Assembly (NCBI GenBank): GCA_023212725.1
Contig: JALBYF010000027.1
Span: 166,045 to 230,044 of the forward strand
Length of the DNA stretch: 64,000 nucleotides
Direction of reading: 5' to 3'
Source: Tranzscheliella williamsii
Taxonomy: Eukaryota; Basidiomycota; Ustilaginomycetes; Ustilaginales; Ustilaginaceae
Shown here: one piece after another, positions 57,501-64,000 of the stretch
Layout of the letters: every line of letters starts with the position of its first letter
Numbering within the stretch: the first letter of the stretch is position 1
Made by a program: the position numbers and the translations under genes
The notes under the pieces: model-generated
The model's input: only the letters and a program-made list of their open reading frames with translations
Databases searched by the model: none
What the model was told of the DNA's origin: nothing

Positions 57501-60500
57501 ATCTCAGCCAGCTTCCGACTTTGCGACTCGCCCAACTTAGGCGTCGTTGACACGTCGCATCTTCGTTCTTTGCAGTGGTTCGATCCGCTAGCTTTCTACT
57601 ACGTAAAACCATGCGGATCCAAGGGTCGGCAGATTCGAGGTGGCCTATGTGATGGCCCTCGTGGATGCGGGTGAGCTCCTCCGAGTTTGCTCTTGCGCTC
57701 GCTGAACGATCAGACTATGCCTCACAAGCAGAGCCTGCTTGCAAGGCGGAACCAGTCGTCCTTCTTTTTTCTACGCAAGGCACGGGGATCTGTTGGAGTT
57801 GGATTGGAACCAGCGACCGAGGTTTTGATGCCTGCCGGTAGCGCAATATCCTCACGGTGTCGGAATTGGAAACCTGCATTTATGATTGCTTCCGTCGGAT
57901 TCGGAGCTCTAGCTGGAGTCATGCATCTGGTTCTTTTGCTGCCCAGCCAAGACTGGGTATCACGGTTGTCAGGCTTTAGAACTTTGCGGACGGGCAGAGG
58001 CTCGTGCTCTCCGTGTCATTTCCCAGGCTAGCTGTTCTTCGCATGTGACCATCTCCTAACCGCGAGCAATAGAAGAGACGGGGCGGTCCAGGATTCTTCC
58101 GTGTATCCTCGGTGACCGGCGATCATGCACGCCCGCTTACCCAATCTACTTACTCAACGGCGAGGCTGCCATCTCGAAGCTCATGTATCAGGCCCAACTC
58201 CGATTAGTGTCGTTTGGCCTCTAGTCGAATTCGCACGACTGTCACTGGTTTTGACATGTTCTAGCCGTTAGCGCGACAGCGCGACAATGGACTGACATGA
58301 CAGCAGCAGCCGAATTACATGACTGACCGCACAGGGGCCCAATGGCGGTCAAGCGTCATAGCAAGTACCTCGAAGGCCAAGAATGGATTCTATGTGATTG
58401 AGGGTTGAGCCCATAATTCGTGTCGGAGCGAGGCGCGCTTTCTTGTTGAACCCGCATCTTTTCGTCCAACGCACGACGCCACCCTGGCCTCGCTTAGTCG
58501 CTCCTCTTCCCACGGTTCCATGCGTGCATAATCAGAAGTGCATCAAGGCCTGAAACCTGGACTGAGCCGTCGTCTCGGCAGGGTGATCAGCGGGCCAGGC
58601 GGAGCGATGGCAGTCACGTTGTGATGTGTTGCGATCGGCGTTGTGTCGGCATTGCTGTTGGAGCTCCCGCCATGACGCAGTGAGCTTGGCGTTGATCAGG
58701 CAACCCATTGCGCTGATGGAGAATAGTCGGCCATTGAGGGCGACCTGCCCGGGTGGGATTCTGCTTCATCTCACGGTTGCAACGGTCCCCAGGTCGGCTG
58801 GTCGAACGCTGCAAGCCTCAGAAGATGCAGGCGGCTTAGCCGAAGAAAAGCGCATCTGCGTCGAAACTTCCCGGCCGGCTCGACAATCGGGGACCATGAC
58901 GGGGAGAGCGTGCCTGCTGTGCCGCCATATCACCACCATTGGCAACATCTGTCACACTCCTTTTCTCTATCTGGCAAAGGCTCGAGACGTTGCGTTCACC
59001 TTTGAAACAGGACTGGCATCAGACGAATGTACGGTACTTAGTTTTCGAGGGATTGTCATCATTGGCGCTGGCTTGCGGCCAAACTGTACGCCAGCCACTT
59101 CGCTGGCCATCTGCAGGTACCCCGACAGAGTCTTGGGCTGGGAAGGGGCGCCGACTTCACAGCGGAAAATGCATGTTCCAGAAGCGAGCGAGTGTCATAT
59201 TCCTTTGCATCTGTCTGCGGCTGTCGCTGCTCTGTGGCCCCGACCGCTGCCGTATCGCCACCTCTGTGGGACAGCTAGACGATCTCTGCGAAAGCTTCGA
59301 ACAAGCTAGTGATGCATCTAGCGTAGACATGCGGGGACGCTGGGAATTACACTAAACAATTTATAGCAGAAGATCGGGTCCATCAGCGCCGCGTCGCCCT
59401 CCTATACACGATCGGTTTTGACACCCAGGAGGAGGAAGACAACGAACCCTTAAGCCCAATCGAGCACGCTACTAGCTCATGGGATTACTGTCTTGGAAGC
59501 TTGAAGCGAGCTGCGGGCTGCGGCGAGACGGACTCGAGCGCATTTCAGGAAGGGTAGCTGTGAGATGTAAAATGCCGGAGATGGATCTCTGCAGGGCGAA
59601 AGCTTGCCGATTTGCTTTGCGAGCTACAACACGCTATGGCTGGCTGTTCGGGACCTATTTCGGAACCAGCAGCGGTCGAGCATGCAACCAAGCCTAGGCG
59701 AGGCTGCGATGATGGACCACGGTGCCTGACAAAAGCTGCCCCTCTCGCTCGCTTAGGCCTGTTCAAGTAGAGCCTCCTCGCCTATCTATGAAATCGATGC
59801 ATTCCTAGGACGACATTTGCTCGTTCCGGACTTGCCTCCTTTACCCAACTGCTGCAAAGCCGTATGGTAGCCTGTTGCGCCTCTTTCTTCGTTCTGCGTG
59901 CCTTACGTGTCCTTGCATCCGTTCCGACTTGTTGCTTCTCTTCGCCTTACTCCAAGACATAGATCAAGCGGCGTGCTTCGATCCGTGGCGCTTGCCCGTT
60001 TGGGAAATGGTCCCTCCGCCAGCGAGTGCAACAGAACGCGTTCGTCTTAAAAACACCACGAACGCATAGTGTATCCTTTGCCAGCTCCATCGACGCTTCG
60101 CTGCCTTGCCAACATTGGTGTCTTACTTTAGCTGCTTTAGCCGGGTGGCGGAATCAAGGCTCCGTTCTGGATTTCATGCCCGTCGGACGGCGAGACGATC
60201 AAAGAAGCAACAGCGCTCGGTTGTATCGCCCTGTTTTCTCATGCACTATGGATGCCAACGTGCTGTGCCGGCGCCGGTTTGGCCCATGCACCACGGGAGT
60301 CTCAAGGAGGGTAGTGGTGCCGAGAGCGCATTCGAACGTATTGTCGCACACCGCATGCAGAATCTCATGCTGGCTGTTAGGCGAAACAGAAGCGATGCCG
60401 CAGGAGCACAGCGCTGGAACCTCTTGGCGTACAATGTCCGTCCCGGAGATCGTCTAACCGCCGTTCTATCGCTCTTCGCTGTTCGATGCGCCGTCGCGAG

Positions 60501-60689
60501 GTGTTGCAACCTAGTCGGTGCCATGCTGCTAGCGCGAGCAGCTGTCGGCGCGTTCGACGTGGGCAGCCGAATCGACGGCAAGCTAGGATGAAACATAGCA
60601 TGGTTCCATGCCATGACGGCCGGCAGAGCGCAAGGGCGCTGGTCTTGCTGGTGCCCTCACACCGGAAGCTCGGCTGCTTTGCCGCAAAG

Positions 60690-60712
60690 TACTGTACAAG
60701 TATAGTACAGTA
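60690..60712. repeat. 8-bp inverted repeat, 7-nt loop
   Basis: tactgtac and gtacagta are perfect reverse complements separated by seven bases. Confidence 0.6.
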
Positions 60713-60843
60713 TGCAGTTCCGTCGGTAGCGGCGTGGTTACCTAGCCCGCGCGCCGGCCGGCGAACTCCGACACAGCCCCCGCTGCATGGCTGCTTTTCA
60801 CAGGCGGTGCTGGGCCAGTCGCGGGCTTCCGCCGGCGGTCAGC

Positions 60844-60900
60844 AAAGCCCGCCATGTTAGAGTACGTCGCATAGCAGAGCCGCTCTAACATGGCGGCTTT
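60844..60900. repeat. 18-bp inverted repeat with 20-nt loop
   Basis: The left arm (60844-60862) is the reverse complement of the right arm (60883-60900) apart from one extra C. The arms share gccatgttagag/ctctaacatggc. RNA from either strand would fold into a strong hairpin. Loop is tacgtcgcatagcagagccg. Confidence 0.75.
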
Positions 60901-61039
60901 CCCCTCCGAGCTGGACGACGACATCATCAGCGGCGATCGGACAGTACATATGTCGAAACCGTTGTGCTACACTAGCCATGCGTCCTTTTCATTCTAGCGA
61001 GGCGCCCTGAAGTGGCGGGTGTCTATGGGAAGGGGTGGT

Positions 61040-61111
61040 GATGCTAACGATGCTGGTGACGCTGGTGATGCTGGTGGTGCTGGCGATGCTGGCGATGCTG
61101 GCGATGCTAGC
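61040..61111. repeat. 9-nt tandem repeat, eight units
   Basis: Eight units of the form gatgctggY with small changes, just downstream of the stop of the NAPE-PLD-like gene. A short minisatellite, possibly in its 3' UTR. Confidence 0.75.
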
Positions 61112-61137
61112 GGTGAGGGCGGTGGTGGTGCGGGTCG

Positions 61138-62800
61138 CTACCAAAAGGTAGTCTTGCCGAAGGGAGTGGTGGCGAGGGTGTGGGGGGGGAGGTTGGTGCG
61201 GGCGAGCTCCTGGTGGAGGTGGCGGGGAGGGTCGTCCCAGCGCTCGTCGCTCATCTGCCAGGTGCCCCAGTGCATGGCGAAGGCGCGGGCGCTGCCGATG
61301 TCTTGGGTGACCTGGAGGGCCTCGTGGACGTGCATGTGCTGAATCTGCATGTGCCAGCGTGGCTCGTACGAACCGATGGGGAGGCAGGCGAGATCGAACG
61401 GGCCGAGCGCGCGGCCGACGGCGGTGAAGAGCGATGGCGAGTAGCCCGTGTCGCCGCAGAAAAACTGTTCCGTGCCGCAGCAGCATGCACGCGACAAGCA
61501 GCGGTGTCAGTGCGTCGCTCATCGCGCGTGCCCACATGAATCGACTTACCAGTGACTTGACCGGCGCCGCCGCGGCGCCGACGCGCACCGCGTACGAGTT
61601 CCACAGCGTCTGGTTCAGGTCCAGCGGCGTCCGGGCGCTCCAGTGGCTCGCTGGCACCGCAGTAATGTCCAGCGTCCGCGCACGCGCCTGGCACGCCCCT
61701 TTCTGCGCGACGTCGACAGACACAGGGAGCTTTTCTTGCTGCCACCAGTCCAGCTCAGTAATCCTCGAAGCCGCCACGCCATGCTTGACCAGCAGTGGCG
61801 TAAGCCCGACGGGCACAATAAAGCGCGTGCTGGGCGCAAAGCCGCAGAGAACAGAAACGTCGAGGTGGTCAAAGTGGTTGTGCGTGATGAGCACAACATC
61901 GATCGCCGCCTTGCTGGCTACCTCAGCAAACGTGCAGGGCATGGGCCGCATGCGCCGCGGGCTGAAGATGCTGTCGACCGGCATATCGCCAAACACAGGG
62001 TCGGTGAGGATCGTCACGCCGTTGATCTGGATCAGGCAAGTGGACTGTCCGATCCAGGTGAACGAGCACTGCTGCGCGCTGTTCACCGCCGGTTTCAGGG
62101 CGGCCTGCTCGGTCGTGGATGAAGTGAAAAGGCGCGGCCATTGGATCGGCTGCACAGGCAGCACACGTTCTACCTCTTCTCTGCCCGGGATGGTGCGCAG
62201 ATCGCGCGCTAGACCGCCGTCCCACCATATCCTGGGCCGGTAGAATACCGAGTAGATGGCCTTCCAAAAGAGCCACTCCCAGACGCCCTGCTCTCGCCAC
62301 TCGGGCACAACATTGGCATAGCGACCCAGCACCTTTAGCGAGGCAAACCGGCGATGGATCTTGGACACTTCGACACCCGAGGCCCCGCCGTACCAAGCCT
62401 GGTCTCGCGACCCGGTATGTGTAATCAGCCGCGGCGGTACCTTGGCATTTTCTATCGCGGATTCCACATCTTGATCAACAGTAGGATGTCCGTTGGCGTG
62501 TCCATGGGAATGCACAGCTGCCTGCTCGCCCGGCTGCGGCTTGGACTGCAGCAGCTTCGTCGGCGACGGGGGATGCGAGGTGCGGGAGAGGACCCCGATA
62601 CGCTCCGCGACGCGGACCCCCGAGGAAATGGCATGAGGGGGCAAGAGGGGCGCCTTGAGAGGGTAGCGCTGCTTGCGCACCCTCAGCTCCCTGCGTCGTA
62701 TAGACTCCTGTGCGAGGTAGTAGAAGCCCCACCCGGTGATGTAGAGCGAGGCGACCGAGACGAGGACCGTCTTGATCTGGGTGGGTTTGGTGGGCAGCAT
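61138..62800 (-). CDS. NAPE-PLD-like zinc hydrolase, two exons
   Basis: Exon 1 is 62800-61550, exon 2 is 61464-61138; the 85-nt intron (61465-61549, GTAAGT...GAACAG) joins in phase 0 (VKSL|FFCGDTGYSP) to 525 aa. A membrane-anchor-like helix (VLVSVASLYITGWGFYYLAQ) lies near the N-terminus. The metallo-beta-lactamase core has WIGQSTCLIQINGVTILTDP, the zinc motif THNHFDHLD (His307, His309, Asp311, His312), HWSARTPLDLNQTLWNSYAV, GDTGY, and LPIGSYEPRWHM with a later AMHWGTWQ, all typical of NAPE-PLD and yeast Fmp30. NAPE-PLD cleaves N-acyl-phosphatidylethanolamine. Without the splice the protein would lose the GDTGY and HWGTW zinc sites. Fmp30 is mitochondrial, consistent with the anchor. Confidence 0.9.
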
Positions 62801-63325
62801 AGCAGGCCGTGGCTCGGCGCGCTGTCGCTGCTCGTTCGGGTGCTCCTACTGTGCGCCTAGCCACTGCGACACGACCAGCGTCGAGACACGCGCAGGGAGA
62901 GGCACTGGGCGCCGGTGCAATGACGTTCGACGACAGCGGAGTAGACGTCTGGACGAGTCGGCAGATGGGAGGTCTATGCGAGTGAGACGTTTCGTTTATT
63001 GACAAATCGTCCACAAGAAAAGCAGGGAAAAAAGGCAAAATAAAACACCGTCTAAACACCGACATGACGGGCAATCTAACATCGAGGTGCTTGTGCCTCC
63101 ACGCTATGTGAGATTCCCAAATCCTCTGATACGAAGCTGTCCATCAGCGTCATGTCGAGCAAGGCATGTATGTCCCTTTGTTCTGCTTGCCACATCAGCC
63201 GCCCAGGCTGGAACAAAGGGCAGCGTACCGTTTCTGCTTGCCAGATCGAAAGGTCGTAGCGGGTCTCGCAGATTCGGCGCGTTGTCGGCTTGCTTGCCCA
63301 CCACGATTTCGGCCCAGGTGGCAAG
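62801..63325. promoter_or_regulatory. divergent upstream region, NAPE-PLD-like / RAM1
   Basis: 525 nt between two divergent start codons. An AT-rich block (aaaaaaggcaaaataaaac, near 63027-63046) lies in the middle. No named element. Confidence 0.4.
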
Positions 63326-64000
63326 ATGCCTGCCATTCACAGTCCCGCGTGGCGAACGCCTCTGGACGGTGTCTATACGCACACTTCGGACGATCAGCAG
63401 GAGACCGAGGACGCCATCCACGCGCTGTTCGCCCCTCTTCGTCGCAGCTCGTACAACTTTGAACCTGCCCCTGCGCAAGCTGCCTCTGCGTCGCAGCGGG
63501 CGTTCAACCCGTGGCTGCCGCCGGACGAGCAGCCCAGCAGCGCCAGCGCGGCGCCGTCGCAACCCAAGCTGCTGCTCGAGCGCCAATCGCAAGTCGACTT
63601 TCTCACAAAACTGCTCGAGCCACTGCCTGCCCCCTACGTCGCCTTCGACGCCAACCGCTCCTGGCTGCTCTACTGGATCGTCCACTCGTTCGACCTGCTT
63701 TCGGTCGCCTTGGATGCCAAGGGCCGCGCCAGGGCTATAGCGACGCTCTTGTCCTTCCAAAACACCTCCACCGGCGGATTTGGCGGTGGGCCGAACCAGG
63801 TGGCGCATCTGATGGCGAGCTATGCCGCCATCTGTGCGCTAGCAATTATTGGGGGGCCGGGGGAGGCGCCGAGCGAGGCGGATGTGGCGAGCGGGCGGTC
63901 GGTAGAGGTGGGGCGGGGTGGGTGGGATGCGATTGACCGGAACAAGATGTACGCGTGGATGGTGAGCCTGAAGCAGCCGGACGGATCGTTCGTGGTGCAT
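63326..64000 (+). CDS. RAM1: protein farnesyltransferase beta subunit, 3' part outside window
   Basis: Frame from ATG 63326 to the right edge without stop, 225 codons visible. The start MPAIHSPAWRTPLDGVYTHT resembles the family N-terminus. LLEPLPAPYVAFDANRSWLL, YWIVHSFDLLSVALDAK and STGGFGGGPNQVAHLMASYA, then AICALAIIGG are the first prenyltransferase alpha-alpha barrel repeats; the GGFGGGP repeat with NQVAHLMASYA is that of the farnesyltransferase beta subunit rather than GGTase I. It binds the CaaX peptide and zinc (the Asp, Cys, His ligands lie in the missing part). It farnesylates Ras, a-type pheromones and DnaJ proteins. An upstream exon cannot be ruled out. Confidence 0.88.
   Translation, partial: MPAIHSPAWRTPLDGVYTHTSDDQQETEDAIHALFAPLRRSSYNFEPAPAQAASASQRAFNPWLPPDEQPSSASAAPSQPKLLLERQSQVDFLTKLLEPLPAPYVAFDANRSWLLYWIVHSFDLLSVALDAKGRARAIATLLSFQNTSTGGFGGGPNQVAHLMASYAAICALAIIGGPGEAPSEADVASGRSVEVGRGGWDAIDRNKMYAWMVSLKQPDGSFVVH

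Larger units (their letters stand above)
54532..61137. other. gene-poor region of 6.6 kb
   Basis: No recognisable gene. Near 54600-55400 the minus strand is strongly C/T-rich (many Ser, Leu, Pro codons in every frame), which fits a long leader of the Rua1-like gene. The largest frames (227 codons, 58626-59309; 161 codons, 60106-60591) show no domains. Named pieces are two inverted repeats (60690-60712, 60844-60900), a tRNA-like fragment (57790-57860) and a 9-nt tandem repeat (61040-61111). Confidence 0.5.

Noticed and set aside
58626..59309. A 227-codon plus-strand frame in the gene-poor region
   Set aside because: Composition looks random, with many Arg, Cys and His, no domain, and no splice context. 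Left out as chance.
61040..61111. The 9-nt tandem repeat as a CRISPR array
   Set aside because: No spacers; it is a continuous short tandem repeat in eukaryotic DNA.
60989..61549. Unspliced extension of the NAPE-PLD-like frame (Arg/His/Pro-rich tail)
   Set aside because: Splicing at 61550/61464 restores the conserved GDTGY and HWGTW parts, whereas the read-through tail resembles no family member.

Overview
This is a window of fungal nuclear DNA. Gene content (two-WW/FF Prp40, U2AF65, PP2A-B55, Mps1 kinase, Sgt2, VPS9, farnesyltransferase beta), intron-containing tRNAs, short introns (about 76-105 bp, mostly GTAAGT donors) and many single-exon GC-rich genes point to a basidiomycete. A Rua1-type regulator, known from Ustilago, suggests Ustilaginomycotina; this last step is inference. 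About 26 protein genes and 2 tRNA genes can be supported. All exon joins were made by hand and checked for frame.

Layout: 1-2160 is the 3' part of a RhoGAP gene. 2.9-4.5 kb is an unknown four-helix membrane protein. 5.2-6.9 kb is a DUF1917-like protein. 8.1-10.1 kb is a DUF2235 hydrolase, convergent with a five-finger CCCH protein (10.2-12.1 kb). tRNA-Ala(AGC) lies at 12.5 kb, then an amidase (12.8-14.5), an Mps1 kinase (15.3-18.0), a two-exon HNH nuclease-domain gene (18.6-20.0, minus) and Sgt2 (21.0-22.0). The 22.5-25.1 kb block is the densest: a MoaD/MOCS2A gene whose first coding exon is 7 nt, a serine-less alpha/beta-hydrolase starting 7 nt after it, a three-exon divergent histone H4 variant, and RNase H2 subunit C. 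U2AF65 and Prp40 are divergent around 27.6 kb. PP2A-B55 has five exons at 30.1-31.9 kb. A BIM1-like copper-binding GPI protein (33.7-34.4), a small mitochondrial protein (35.5-35.9), a Flo8/Som1-like LisH protein (36.7-38.8), a VPS9-CUE protein (40.9-44.0) and a Ctr copper transporter (44.2-45.1) follow. Then tRNA-Glu(CTC), a methyltransferase, a large mitochondrial-type protein, a PDI-like ER protein and a Rua1-type regulator (52.4-54.5). About 6.6 kb without a recognisable gene follows, then a NAPE-PLD-like hydrolase (61.1-62.8) and the 5' part of farnesyltransferase beta at the right edge.

How genes may work together: Prp40 (U1 snRNP) and U2AF65 act at the two ends of the intron in early spliceosome assembly and share one promoter region. 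The BIM1-like protein and the Ctr transporter are two parts of a copper uptake route described in Cryptococcus. Most other neighbours look functionally unrelated, as is usual in fungi.

The most unusual item is the histone H4 variant at 23734-24174. It has the exact length of H4 (103 codons before the stop) and a clear H4 fold, but a rewritten N-terminal tail and many core substitutions.
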